From assembly GCA_004555055.1 (NCBI GenBank), contig SFJN01000023.1, positions 1-31,388 of the forward strand: 31,388 nt of DNA, written 5' to 3'. The position numbers and the translations under genes were made by a program. This DNA comes from Bacteroidales bacterium. GTDB taxonomy: Bacteria; Bacteroidota; Bacteroidia; Bacteroidales; Bacteroidaceae. Below the pieces are notes generated by a model that was not told the DNA's origin, made no database searches, and saw only the letters and a list, made by a program, of their open reading frames with translations. Below are positions 16,324 through 25,284 of the stretch, piece by piece (positions within the stretch are counted from its first letter, which is position 1; every line of letters begins with the position of its first letter).

Positions 16324-18945
16324 ATGAGTAATTTCATTGACAGGCTGAAGCTCCTTTTCCAAACAGACAAGGAATTCCGCACAGCGCTCTATAACATCAT
16401 GGGATTCTATCCCCACGATGTAGAAATATACCGCATAGCCTTCGCCCATAAGTCACAGGAATACAAGTCGAAACGATCCGGCGACCGCCCGGTGAACAAC
16501 GAACGCCTGGAGTTTCTCGGAGATGCCGTGCTCGAAACCGTCGTCAGCGACATCGTTTACAGGCGTTTCAAGAACAAGCACGAAGGATTTCTCACCAACA
16601 CACGTTCCAAAATCGTAAGCCGAGAATCACTCGGACGGATTGCGAAGGAAATCGGACTCGAACGCCTCATCCAAAGCCATACCTACAGCCGTTCGCACAA
16701 CTCCTTCATTGCAGGAAACGCCTTCGAAGCACTTATGGGTGCCATCTACCTTGACCGAGGCTTTGAATATGCCTTCAGGTTCATTGAAAAACGCATCTTC
16801 GGGAAGCAACTTAACCTGGAAAGTGTGGCACAGAAAGAAGTGAACTTCAAGAGCAAACTTCTGGAATATTGTCAGAAAAACCGTCTGAAAATCGTTTTCA
16901 ACGACAAGAACGAGGGCGAAAAGGGCAAAAACCCTTCTTTCGTGACAAGCATCATCATCGAAGGACTCTTTACCGCCGACGGAAAAGGCTACTCCAAAAA
17001 GGAGGCTCACCAGAGCGCTGCAAGGGAGGCACTGCTGCGCATGCGACGCGAACCGAACTTCGAAGACAGCATCTACCGCTCCAAAGAACAACGCACGGCC
17101 ATGGAGGCCGACCCCTGCTTTGTGCTCCCCATCATCGACGAGATTGAAGCAGACATTGCACGGGAAAAGGAAGAGGGCGAGAGAACAGCCCGCGAACAGC
17201 GCAACACCGAAGGCAAGAACGACAGCAAGAACGCCGAAAACCGTCGCACGGCAAAGAAGACCGAGCGGAAAGCCAAAGAGAATACTGCCGACTCTGCAGA
17301 GAACACCAAAGAAGAGAATGCCGGAGAAACAGTAAAGGCTGAAGAGAAGAAGGCGCAGAAAAACACAAAGAAGGGAAAGACTGCAAAGGCAGAAAACCCT
17401 GAAAGTGCAGCGTCAGAAAACACGGAAGAAAAGCCGGAAAAAAATCAGAAACCGGCAAAGGCCGTAATAGCAGAAAAACCGGCAAAGAACGAACGGCAGG
17501 AAAAGAAGGAAAAACCCGCCAAGCCTTCAAAACGCCAGGCTGCACAAGCCGCCGTCGCCGCAGAAGCCGCCAGCGAAGCGAATACGGAAGCAGACACTGA
17601 AAAGGACGAAAACGTCCACACTGAAAATGAGCAGCTGACCACTGAAACCACGGCAAAGGAAAATTCCGAAGGAGCAGCACAGCCCTCTGAACTCCCCGCC
17701 GCAGAACCGGTAAAGGAAACAGACCTTGCAACAGAAACTGCCGAAATCGCACAGGTGACGGAAGAAACACCCAACTTCGACACTGACCGCACAGAGGACA
17801 GCACCGAAGAGAATACCAAAGAAGAGGCCGGCAACAATGCCGAAACCACAGCGGACTCTACCGAAACTGCCGAACAACAGCCTGAAGTTGCAGCAGCTGA
17901 AGAGGCGTCAAAAGACACTGAAGAGGATGCCCAAACAGAGTCTGACGACACGGACATTCCTGCCGAAGAACCCGTGAATTCCGAAACAACGTCACTGCCT
18001 TCCGAAGACACTGCCAATAATTCCGACGAAAGCATCACCGTAGAAGAAACCGAAGAAGTTCCAGCACCCGCTGAAGATACGGAAAAGGCTGGCACAACGA
18101 AGGAAGCTGTCGACACGGCAGCTGACGTAACGGAAGAAAAGGAGGCAGAACCTGCAGAAACGCCGCAGGACGAAAAGGCAACGGACACCACCGCCTCACA
18201 GCAGAAGGAAGCCGCAGTCTTCGCCCGCGCCGCAGCATTCATGGCCAGTGCGTATGCCGATGCAAGCCGGAAAAGTGCAGAGAATGCCGGTACTTCCACA
18301 GCGAATGCCACAGCATCCCATGAAGCAGAAACGGACGATGTGCTGCCCATTTCCATGAAACCAGACCCCAACGGCATAGCAAGACCTGTCCTGAAGGAGA
18401 GGCCGAAGGCTGCGGAACCTGAAGTGGAAGTGATGCCCATGGAGATTATCTTCGACGATTTCTCCGCACCGCTCTCCGAATTCACCTCCTCCAACGCAAC
18501 CCTCCCCAAGGAGGCTCCGGCCGTAAAAACCGAAAAGAAGAACGATATCATCGAAATCGGTTTTGTAGACGAGGTTCAGTCCAATGATGCCATTGCAGAC
18601 ACCATCGAAGAGCCTTCTGCAACCAACGCAGAGGAGCCTGAACTTCAGGAGGCACCCCAACGCAAACCCCGCCGTGCTCACGGGCGCAAACAGAATGCCA
18701 CAGCGTTCACAAACACCGACATTATCCTTGCCGAAACATCCCACCGTGCAGAAAAAGCCAGAAAAAAGGTGGAGGAAGCCCGCAAGGAGAAAGCCCGGAA
18801 ACGTGCACACAAGGCACTCAAGGAGGCCACACGCGGCATCTTCGAAGACCTTGGCGAAGGAACTCCTGCCACCGAAAAAGCCACACGGACAACCACCCAG
18901 CAGTCCCTTCCGAAACAGGACGGCGAAGAGGGACCCTTGGCATAA
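16324..18945 (+). CDS. rnc: Ribonuclease III with a roughly 600-residue low-complexity C-terminal tail
   Basis: RNase III cuts double-stranded RNA during rRNA and mRNA processing. From the ATG at 16324 the product is 873 residues. Residues 1-165 are the nuclease domain, with signature NERLEFLGDAV (Glu60, Glu63, Asp67) and NAFEALMGAIYLD (Glu135). The position of E. coli Asp114 is Asn132, which I believe is normal in Bacteroidetes. Residues about 174-241 are the dsRNA-binding domain, ending KKEAHQSAAREALLRM. From about 275 onward comes a long stretch rich in Glu, Ala, Thr, Lys and Asn, almost certainly disordered. It includes more sequence-like islands (EVMPMEIIFDDF at 702-713, NDIIEIGFVDEV at 740-751) and a strongly basic, helical segment at about 780-840. 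Usual RNase III is 220-330 residues. The tail is in frame with no stop. An earlier ATG (16291) would add 11 residues. Confidence 0.93.
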   Translation: MSNFIDRLKLLFQTDKEFRTALYNIMGFYPHDVEIYRIAFAHKSQEYKSKRSGDRPVNNERLEFLGDAVLETVVSDIVYRRFKNKHEGFLTNTRSKIVSRESLGRIAKEIGLERLIQSHTYSRSHNSFIAGNAFEALMGAIYLDRGFEYAFRFIEKRIFGKQLNLESVAQKEVNFKSKLLEYCQKNRLKIVFNDKNEGEKGKNPSFVTSIIIEGLFTADGKGYSKKEAHQSAAREALLRMRREPNFEDSIYRSKEQRTAMEADPCFVLPIIDEIEADIAREKEEGERTAREQRNTEGKNDSKNAENRRTAKKTERKAKENTADSAENTKEENAGETVKAEEKKAQKNTKKGKTAKAENPESAASENTEEKPEKNQKPAKAVIAEKPAKNERQEKKEKPAKPSKRQAAQAAVAAEAASEANTEADTEKDENVHTENEQLTTETTAKENSEGAAQPSELPAAEPVKETDLATETAEIAQVTEETPNFDTDRTEDSTEENTKEEAGNNAETTADSTETAEQQPEVAAAEEASKDTEEDAQTESDDTDIPAEEPVNSETTSLPSEDTANNSDESITVEETEEVPAPAEDTEKAGTTKEAVDTAADVTEEKEAEPAETPQDEKATDTTASQQKEAAVFARAAAFMASAYADASRKSAENAGTSTANATASHEAETDDVLPISMKPDPNGIARPVLKERPKAAEPEVEVMPMEIIFDDFSAPLSEFTSSNATLPKEAPAVKTEKKNDIIEIGFVDEVQSNDAIADTIEEPSATNAEEPELQEAPQRKPRRAHGRKQNATAFTNTDIILAETSHRAEKARKKVEEARKEKARKRAHKALKEATRGIFEDLGEGTPATEKATRTTTQQSLPKQDGEEGPLA

Positions 18946-19004
18946 GCGGTAAGGGAGACTCCAGTTCCTTAAAGCACAAACATACAGACAACTACTGTCA
19001 AGGA

Positions 19005-19268
19005 GTGTGCTATAAATTAGCTTAATAAGTCTTCCTTCTTTACTTCGTCTTCCTCCTTCGCGCCTCGGCATAGTTCAAGCAAGCATGGCTTCGCCTTGCC
19101 CTGTCGCGACTTGGGATAGTCTAAGTAAACTTAGCCCCTCCGCTCGCTGCTCCAGAGCTTGACTTGCTCTCGGCTTGTCGTCGGTTCGCACCTCGGACAT
19201 TCAAGTAAACTTGATGGCACTCGGTTTGGCGTCGGACGAGACAATTTTCGAGCTAATTTATAGAACAC
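19005..19268. mobile_element. 264-bp MITE-like element with 18-bp terminal inverted repeats
   Basis: The ends 19005-19022 and 19251-19268 are reverse complements over 18 bp with one mismatch (core TATAAATTAGCT/AGCTAATTTATA exact). The inside is non-coding and built from short CG-rich modules such as CCTCGG(C/A)CAT and CAAGTAAACTTG. Bases 19185-19235 match 31330-31380 on the opposite strand at 49 of 51 positions. The 9-mer TACTGTCAA occurs just outside both ends (18993-19001 and 19293-19301). It occupies most of the 424-bp gap between rnc and greA; no promoter for greA was recognised in the rest. Confidence 0.65.
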
Positions 19269-19312
19269 CCCGCTACTAACTAACAAAAAAAATACTGTCA
19301 ACCCGTACGGTA

Positions 19313-19342
19313 CATCCCGTCCGGGATGGGGAATGATTCCCC
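19313..19342 (+). other. Two back-to-back hairpins in the greA leader
   Basis: CATCCCG/CGGGATG (19313-19328) is followed at once by GGGGAA/TTCCCC (19328-19342). They end 27 bp before the greA start. They could affect greA mRNA stability or translation; no T run follows. Confidence 0.4.
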
Positions 19343-19369
19343 AGAAAACACTGAACACCAATTATTATC

Positions 19370-19837
19370 ATGGCCTACATGACCCAGGAGGGCTACGACA
19401 AAATGGTAGCCCAGCTCCAGCACATGGAGCAGATTGAACGCCCCGCAGCCTCGGAAGCCATTGCCGAAGCACGCGACAAGGGCGACCTCTCAGAGAATGC
19501 CGAGTACGACGCAGCAAAGGAAGCCCAGAGCAAACTTGAGACAAGGATTGCAGAACTGAAGGCTCAAATCCGCGCAGCAAAAATCATCGACACCACACGC
19601 ATCCGTACAGACGTGGTGCAGATTCTCTCTACCGTAGAGATGCGCAATGTCAAGGCAGGCGTCAAGATGAAGTATACCATCGTTTCCGAAAGCGAAGCCG
19701 ACCTCCGCAGCGGAAAGATTTCGAGCGAGACCCCCATCGCACAGGCCCTGCTCGGCCACAAGGTAGGCGACATCGTCGATGCCAAGACTCCCCGAGGCAT
19801 CATCCAGCTTGAGGTGCTCAGCATCAGCGTAGGATGA
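19370..19837 (+). CDS. greA: Transcription elongation factor GreA
   Basis: GreA enters the secondary channel of RNA polymerase and stimulates cleavage of backtracked RNA. The 155-residue product has an N-terminal coiled coil with the conserved tip ARDKGDLSENAEY, whose Asp39 and Glu42 correspond to E. coli Asp41 and Glu44. Its C-terminal FKBP-like domain holds SSETPIAQALLGHKVGDIVDAKTP (19 and 24 residues from the end region). Its length is normal. It lies downstream of the repeat element and upstream of the HIT gene, from which it is separated by a terminator and a new promoter. Confidence 0.96.
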   Translation: MAYMTQEGYDKMVAQLQHMEQIERPAASEAIAEARDKGDLSENAEYDAAKEAQSKLETRIAELKAQIRAAKIIDTTRIRTDVVQILSTVEMRNVKAGVKMKYTIVSESEADLRSGKISSETPIAQALLGHKVGDIVDAKTPRGIIQLEVLSISVG

Positions 19838-19924
19838 TATACCGGACAAAGCCTTAAGATAGAATTTCCAGGAGCCCATACCAAGAAATACAGATAACCT
19901 CACGTGAAATAGCACGAACAACAC

Positions 19925-19958
19925 AGCGTCTGCCGCAATTTGCGACGGACGCTTTTTT
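19925..19958 (+). terminator. Intrinsic terminator after greA
   Basis: AGCGTCTGCCGCA pairs with TGCGACGGACGCT (one wobble, one mismatch), a very short ATT-type loop, then a run of T. It is 87 bp after the greA stop. Confidence 0.85.
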
Positions 19959-20030
19959 CGTTTGTCCATAAGAGAACGCCACTTCTTTCTTTGCTTTTGG
20001 TCAGAATATGATGCAAAAATGAAACGTTTT

Positions 20031-20062
20031 TTTGGCTCACGCTGATTTTATACGTAATTTTG
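20031..20062 (+). promoter_or_regulatory. Promoter of the HIT-family gene
   Basis: TTTG (20031-20034), 20 nt, TAATTTTG (20055-20062): a strong Bacteroidetes promoter. The predicted leader is about 68 nt. GH95 may share this transcript. Confidence 0.75.
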
Positions 20063-20136
20063 CAGCGTTATGGGGTGGAGATTCCGATGATGGAATGCTA
20101 CGCCATGCTGAGCAGATAAACTAAAAAAGATTAGAT

Positions 20137-20535
20137 ATGAGCATATTCAGCAAAATCGCCGCCGGCGAAATACCCTCGTACAAATGTGCGGAGGACGAAC
20201 GTTTCTATGCCTTCCTCGACATCAATCCCGTAGCATACGGACATACCCTTGTCATTCCCCGCGAAGAAACCGACTATATCTTCGACCTCGACGACAAGAC
20301 CCTTGCCGACCTTCATGTGTTTGCCAAGAAGGTGGCCGTGGCCCTCAAACAGGTAGTTCCCTGCACAAAGGTGGGAGTAGCCGTTCTTGGTCTGGAAGTT
20401 CCCCATGCCCACATCCACCTCGTCCCCATGCAGACCGAGGGCGACATGGATTTCCGCAAGGCCAAGCTCCAGTTCTCTGCCGAGGAAATGCAGGCACTTG
20501 CCGACAAGGTCTACGCAGCCTTCAAGGCTTTGTAA
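20137..20535 (+). CDS. HIT-family nucleotide-binding hydrolase
   Basis: The 132-residue cytoplasmic protein has the family start MSIFSKIAAGEIPSYKCAED, the DINPVAYGHTLVIP strand region and the histidine triad H90-A-H92-I-H94 in VPHAHIHLVP. HIT proteins hydrolyse AMP- or nucleotide-linked phosphoramidates; the closest functional group is the Hint/YcfF-like branch, but the physiological substrate is not known from sequence. It follows greA and stands 69 bp before the GH95 gene. Confidence 0.92.
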   Translation: MSIFSKIAAGEIPSYKCAEDERFYAFLDINPVAYGHTLVIPREETDYIFDLDDKTLADLHVFAKKVAVALKQVVPCTKVGVAVLGLEVPHAHIHLVPMQTEGDMDFRKAKLQFSAEEMQALADKVYAAFKAL

Positions 20536-20604
20536 TCCTTTCCAGGCAAGAAACATCCTCTGAAGCATCCTCTTTTTCCCTTACCTCCCCACAAGCCTTT
20601 TACC

Positions 20605-22980
20605 ATGAAACGTCTCTTCCTTATTCCCCTTCTGTCCTTTGCCCTTAGTGCACTGGCCCAAGTTCCGGCAGGCCATACCATATGGCTCGACCGCCCATGC
20701 ACCAGCGACAGCGAATGGGAAACTCGCTCACTTCCCATCGGAAACGGAAACATCGGTGCCAGCATTTTCGGAAATATCGATACAGAATGCATTACCCTCA
20801 ACGAGAAGTCACTTTGGCTGGGAGGACCTAATGCCAAGCGAGGACCGGAATTCTATTGGAATTCGAACAAAGACGGAGCAAAGGTCCTTAAGGATATCCG
20901 ACGCGCATTCCAGGAAAACGACCTTGAAACTGCCGCACGGCTGACCCAGGACAACTTCAACGGTACGGTTCCCTACGACACCGTCACCTTCGGAGGCTAC
21001 ACCACACTGGGCGACCTGCGCATCGAGACCGGCATTCCCGCAGAGGACTACAGCGACTACGTCCGTGCCCTCAGCGTCGACAGTGCATTCACCACCGTCA
21101 ACTTCCGGACATCCGACGGCATCCGCTACGAACGCCGCGCCTTCGTATCCTACCCCGACAACATGATGGTCCTCCGCTACGGAGCCTCCGCCCGCGGATG
21201 CCAGAACCTGCGTCTGCAGTATCATCCAAACGCCGCTTCGCACGGCCGCTTCGCAGCCGACGGCAACGACGGCATCGTCTTCACCGGCCGTCTCTACAAC
21301 AATGACATGGAATACTGCGTACGCATCCGGGCCGTTGCCAAGGGCGGAAGCGTGAGCAACACCGACGGGACACTGACGGTGAAAGGTGCCGACGAGGTGA
21401 TGTTTCTCTTTACTGCCGACACCGACTACAAGATGAATCTTGACCCCGACTTCAACAATCCCAAAACATACGTTGGCGTCGACCCTGTACAAACCACCGC
21501 GCAGTGGATGAAACGGGTGTCGAAAAAGAACTACGGACAGCTTTTCGACAGACATCTCAGAGATTACCTCAGCCTTTACCGCCGCGTCAGTCTGCAGCTG
21601 AATCCCTCCGTTGCCGATTCCGGCCTGCCCACCGATGCCCGTCTGGAAGCCTACCGCAAGGGCGCCTCCGACCCGCTGCTCGAAGAGACCTATTTCCAGT
21701 TCGGAAGATATCTGCTCATCGCATCCTCACGTCCCGGCAATCTCCCCGCCAACCTTCAGGGCATCTGGGCCAACGGTCTTGACGGCCCGTGGCATGTCGA
21801 CTACCACAACAACATCAACCTTCAGATGAACTATTGGCCTGCACTCACCTGCGCCCTGCATGAATGCCAGGCTCCTCTCCACGAATTCATCCTCTCGCAG
21901 CGTAAGCACGGCACGGCAACCGCCCAAAAGTATTTCAATGCCCGCGGATGGGCGACGAACATCTCGAGCAACCCCTTCGGATTCACAGCCCCGCTCATCG
22001 ACAAGGACATGTCGTGGAATTTCAATCCCGTGGCTGCATCGTGGCTCGCCACACACATGTGGGAGTACTACGCCTTCACACGCGACCTCAAGTTCCTCCG
22101 CGAAGTGGCCTATCCCGTCATCAAGGACTGCGCCAACTTCTGCTGCGACTACCTTTGGCAAAAGAACGACGGCACGCTGACCGCTGCCCCCAGCACCTCT
22201 CCGGAACACGGTCCGGTCGATGAAGGCACAACCTTCACCCATGCCGTCATCCGCGAAATCCTGCACGAAGCCTGCCTCGCCGCCGACACCCTCGGCGTAG
22301 ATGCTGCCGACATCACCACATGGCACAGCAACCTCCTGGCACTTGCGCCCTACGAAACAGGACGTTATGGCCAACTCAAGGAATGGAGCCGCGACATCGA
22401 CGACCCCGACGACCATCACCGCCATGTGAACCACCTCTTCGGCCTGCATCCCGGCAGCAGCATCTCGCCCCTCACCACCCCCGACCTTGCCCAGGCCTCG
22501 CGCGTGGTGCTCGAACACCGGGGCGACGGGGCTACAGGATGGTCCATGGGATGGAAACTCAACCAGTGGGCACGCCTCCACGACGGAAACCATTCTTACC
22601 TCCTTTTCCGGAACCTCCTCAGCAACGGCACATGCGACAACCTGTGGGACACCCATCCCCCATTCCAGATTGACGGCAACTTCGGCGGAACAGCGGGCAT
22701 TGCAGAAATGCTCCTGCAAAGCCACGCCGAATGCTTGCATCTGCTGCCTGCACTGCCCGATGCTTGGGCTGAAGGTAGCGTAAAGGGACTGCGCGCCCGC
22801 GGCGGATTCATCGTCAACATCCGCTGGAAGGCAGGCCGCCTTACAGAAGTCGATGTGACTTCGCTTGCCGGAGAGAAATGCACCCTCCGCTATGGAGGCG
22901 AAGAACTGGAGTTCGCCACTAAAGCGGGAAAGACCTACCATGCCGGACTCTACAACGGATACCTGAAAATTTCGGAATAA
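20605..22980 (+). CDS. Secreted GH95 alpha-L-fucosidase
   Basis: GH95 enzymes are inverting hydrolases acting on terminal alpha-1,2-linked L-fucose (some act on alpha-L-galactose). The 791-residue product has a signal peptide (MKRLFLIPLLSFALSALAQ) and an N-terminal beta domain with RSLPIGNGNIGASIFG and LNEKSLWLGGP. The (alpha/alpha)6 barrel carries the catalytic features: NINLQMNYWP (Asn403 and Asn405, matching the two Asn of bifidobacterial AfcA), likely general acid Glu534 in TSPEHGP, and Asp690 in QIDGNFGGTAGIAEM. The length is normal, so the enzyme looks intact. It is probably periplasmic and would release fucose from host or plant glycans. No promoter of its own was seen in the 69 bp after the HIT gene. 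Confidence 0.93.
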   Translation: MKRLFLIPLLSFALSALAQVPAGHTIWLDRPCTSDSEWETRSLPIGNGNIGASIFGNIDTECITLNEKSLWLGGPNAKRGPEFYWNSNKDGAKVLKDIRRAFQENDLETAARLTQDNFNGTVPYDTVTFGGYTTLGDLRIETGIPAEDYSDYVRALSVDSAFTTVNFRTSDGIRYERRAFVSYPDNMMVLRYGASARGCQNLRLQYHPNAASHGRFAADGNDGIVFTGRLYNNDMEYCVRIRAVAKGGSVSNTDGTLTVKGADEVMFLFTADTDYKMNLDPDFNNPKTYVGVDPVQTTAQWMKRVSKKNYGQLFDRHLRDYLSLYRRVSLQLNPSVADSGLPTDARLEAYRKGASDPLLEETYFQFGRYLLIASSRPGNLPANLQGIWANGLDGPWHVDYHNNINLQMNYWPALTCALHECQAPLHEFILSQRKHGTATAQKYFNARGWATNISSNPFGFTAPLIDKDMSWNFNPVAASWLATHMWEYYAFTRDLKFLREVAYPVIKDCANFCCDYLWQKNDGTLTAAPSTSPEHGPVDEGTTFTHAVIREILHEACLAADTLGVDAADITTWHSNLLALAPYETGRYGQLKEWSRDIDDPDDHHRHVNHLFGLHPGSSISPLTTPDLAQASRVVLEHRGDGATGWSMGWKLNQWARLHDGNHSYLLFRNLLSNGTCDNLWDTHPPFQIDGNFGGTAGIAEMLLQSHAECLHLLPALPDAWAEGSVKGLRARGGFIVNIRWKAGRLTEVDVTSLAGEKCTLRYGGEELEFATKAGKTYHAGLYNGYLKISE

Positions 22981-23096
22981 ATAGGTAATCAAACTTAGTT
23001 TTTACGAATACAAAACCAAGTTATACCCTACAAAACAGTATATAACAAGCAGATTCAACCCTCACTATTCCATTACCCTTATCCAAAAAATCCCCA

Positions 23097-25112
23097 ATGT
23101 TCAAACGTTCCCTTTCTTTTGTACTGCTCGCCATGTTGGCAGTCTTTGCCTATGCGCAAGTCGACTTCAAGGTAAGTTACAAACGTGTCAGCCCTACGGA
23201 GGTTGACGTCATATTTACCGGAAAAGCAGCCCCCGGGTGGCACATCTATGGCACCAACATCCCCGACGGTGGTCCCACCCCCGCATCCTTCAACATCGAC
23301 TCCGCCAAGGGTGCCCGGCTGAAGGGCGGGCTGAAGGGCGGACCCGGACTGCACACTTCCGTCGACCCCATCTTTGAGATGGAAGTAAGCTACTACGAAG
23401 GTACTGCAACCTTCACTCAGCGTGTGGAACTTACAGAAAAGGACTACGACCTCCAGGGCTATCTGAAGTTCGGAGCCTGCAACGACGAGAACTGTCTGCC
23501 CCCCACGAGCATCGACTGCGTGGTAAAGGGCAGCGACGGCCCTACCGCTGCGGCCGCTGCCCCGGCTGAAGACAACGTGCTTCCCGAGGCTCCTGAAACA
23601 GCGGTTGCCGCCACCGATTCGGCAGCTGCCCCGATGCCTGCCGCAACCGACAGCGTGGCAGCAAATGCCCTGTGGACTCCCGTCATCGACCGTCTGAATG
23701 CCTTCGGCAACGAGAACGACACCACCGGAAAGAGCCTTTGGGTCATCTTCGGCCTCGGATTCCTCGGCGGACTTGTCGCCCTCCTTACACCCTGCGTATG
23801 GCCCATCATCCCCATGACGGTGAGCTTCTTCCTCAAGCGTGCGAAGGGCGACCGTGCGAAGGGCATCCGCGATGCCGTCACCTATGGCGTCAGCATTGTG
23901 GTCATCTATGTGGCACTCGGACTCATCATCACCACCATCTTCGGTGCATCAGCCCTCAACGACCTCTCCACGAACGCCGTCTTCAACATCCTCTTCTTCC
24001 TGATGCTTGTTGTCTTTGCCGCCAGTTTCCTCGGAGGTTTCGAGATTACCCTCCCCAGCAGCTGGACATCGAGTGTCGACAGCAAGGCGGAGTCCACCAC
24101 GGGCCTCCTCAGCATCTTCCTCATGGCCTTTACCCTCTGCCTCGTCAGCTTCAGCTGCACGGGTCCCATCATCGGCTTCCTGCTCGTTGAGGTCAGCACC
24201 AGCGGCGGCACCAGCCTTGCCCCCACCATCGGCATGCTGGGCTTTGCCATCGCCCTCGCCATTCCCTTCACCCTCTTCGCCCTCTTCCCCAGCATGCTGA
24301 AGAAGACCAGCCGCGGCGGCAACTGGATGAACCAGGTGAAGGTGTGTCTGGGTCTGCTCGAACTTGCCTTTGCCTTCAAGTTCCTTTCTGTTGCCGACCT
24401 CGCCTATGGATGGCGCTTGCTCGACCGCGAACCCTTCCTCTGCATCTGGATCGGCATTTTCGCCACCATGGCCTTCTACCTCTTCGGCTGGCTCCGTTTC
24501 CCCCACGACGAGTACGACCCCGATGAGGGCAGCAAGACCAGCGTCCCTGCCTACTTCGTCGGACTTGCCTCCTTCGCCTTCGCCGTCTACATGATTCCCG
24601 GCCTTTGGGGTGCCCCCTGCAAGGCGGTCAGCGCTTTCGCTCCCCCCAAGACCACGCAGGATTTCGACCTCGACCACGTGAAGGTCGAGCCCATGTTCCT
24701 CGACTACGAACAGGGAATGGCCTATGCCCGTGCCAACCACAAGCCCGTGATGGTCGACTTCACCGGTTTCGGCTGCGTGAACTGCCGCAAGATGGAGCTC
24801 GCCGTATGGCACGATGTGAAGGTCCGCGACTATCTGACCAAGGACTACGTCCTCATCTCGCTCTACGTCGACGACAAGACTCCCCTCCCCTCTCCCATCA
24901 TCGTGGAGGAAAACGGCCAACAGGTGAAGCTCCGCACCGTCGGCGACCGTTGGAGTTATCTGCAGCGTTCGAAGTTCGGCGCCAATGCCCAGCCCTTCTA
25001 TGTCCTGCTCGACAACGACGGCATGCCCATCGGTCCCTCGCGCAGCTACAACGAGGACATCGACGCCTATGTAGATTTCCTCAAGGCTGGTCTTGAAGAA
25101 TACCGCAAATAA
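23097..25112 (+). CDS. dsbD: DsbD-type thiol:disulfide interchange protein
   Basis: DsbD carries electrons from cytoplasmic thioredoxin across the inner membrane to periplasmic thiol proteins. The 671-residue product has a signal peptide, then an N-terminal DsbD-alpha-like domain with Cys128 and Cys133 (GACNDENCLPP). An Ala/Pro-rich linker (about 145-190) leads to the multi-pass membrane domain with Cys233 in LTPCVWPIIP and Cys354 in SFSCTGPIIG. The C-terminal thioredoxin-like domain has Cys560 and Cys563 (GFGCVNCRKME). All three cysteine pairs expected in DsbD are present. A short tandem repeat (LKGGLKGG) lies in the first domain. The gene stands alone after GH95 (116-bp gap, no clear -7 box) and is followed by a strong terminator. 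Confidence 0.93.
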   Translation: MFKRSLSFVLLAMLAVFAYAQVDFKVSYKRVSPTEVDVIFTGKAAPGWHIYGTNIPDGGPTPASFNIDSAKGARLKGGLKGGPGLHTSVDPIFEMEVSYYEGTATFTQRVELTEKDYDLQGYLKFGACNDENCLPPTSIDCVVKGSDGPTAAAAAPAEDNVLPEAPETAVAATDSAAAPMPAATDSVAANALWTPVIDRLNAFGNENDTTGKSLWVIFGLGFLGGLVALLTPCVWPIIPMTVSFFLKRAKGDRAKGIRDAVTYGVSIVVIYVALGLIITTIFGASALNDLSTNAVFNILFFLMLVVFAASFLGGFEITLPSSWTSSVDSKAESTTGLLSIFLMAFTLCLVSFSCTGPIIGFLLVEVSTSGGTSLAPTIGMLGFAIALAIPFTLFALFPSMLKKTSRGGNWMNQVKVCLGLLELAFAFKFLSVADLAYGWRLLDREPFLCIWIGIFATMAFYLFGWLRFPHDEYDPDEGSKTSVPAYFVGLASFAFAVYMIPGLWGAPCKAVSAFAPPKTTQDFDLDHVKVEPMFLDYEQGMAYARANHKPVMVDFTGFGCVNCRKMELAVWHDVKVRDYLTKDYVLISLYVDDKTPLPSPIIVEENGQQVKLRTVGDRWSYLQRSKFGANAQPFYVLLDNDGMPIGPSRSYNEDIDAYVDFLKAGLEEYRK

Positions 25113-25190
25113 ACTGATTACACCCTTACAAATATCCCTCCCCCCCCTTGCGCACTGCAAGACCCTGGGGAGGGGACACCACAGCACAGC

Positions 25191-25236
25191 AGACCGCGTT
25201 GTACGCTCCTTATGGCGTACAACGCGGTCTTGTTTA
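25191..25236 (+). terminator. Intrinsic terminator after dsbD
   Basis: Perfect 16-bp stem (25191-25206 with 25215-25230), 8-nt loop, then TGTTTATT. A second hairpin just upstream (CCCTCCCC 25136-25143 with GGGGAGGG 25167-25174) adds to it. It separates dsbD from the convergent minus-strand genes. Confidence 0.85.
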
Positions 25237-25284
25237 TTGTATGGAACGGTAAACAGGGAAAATGACAAGGAGGAATGAAGCAGC

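Noticed and set aside
17445..18551. 368-codon Ser/Val-rich open frame opposite the rnc tail
   Set aside because: Its composition is what the complement of GAA/GCA/ACN-rich codons gives; there is no start context or domain.
19005..19268. CRISPR array or coding gene in the repeat block
   Set aside because: There are no evenly spaced repeats and spacers and no cas genes; the open frames are short and cross the inverted repeats.
23317..23342. Tandem 12-bp repeat inside dsbD (CTGAAGGGCGG twice)
   Set aside because: In frame (LKGGLKGG), only two units, in a loop; probably simple slippage with little effect.
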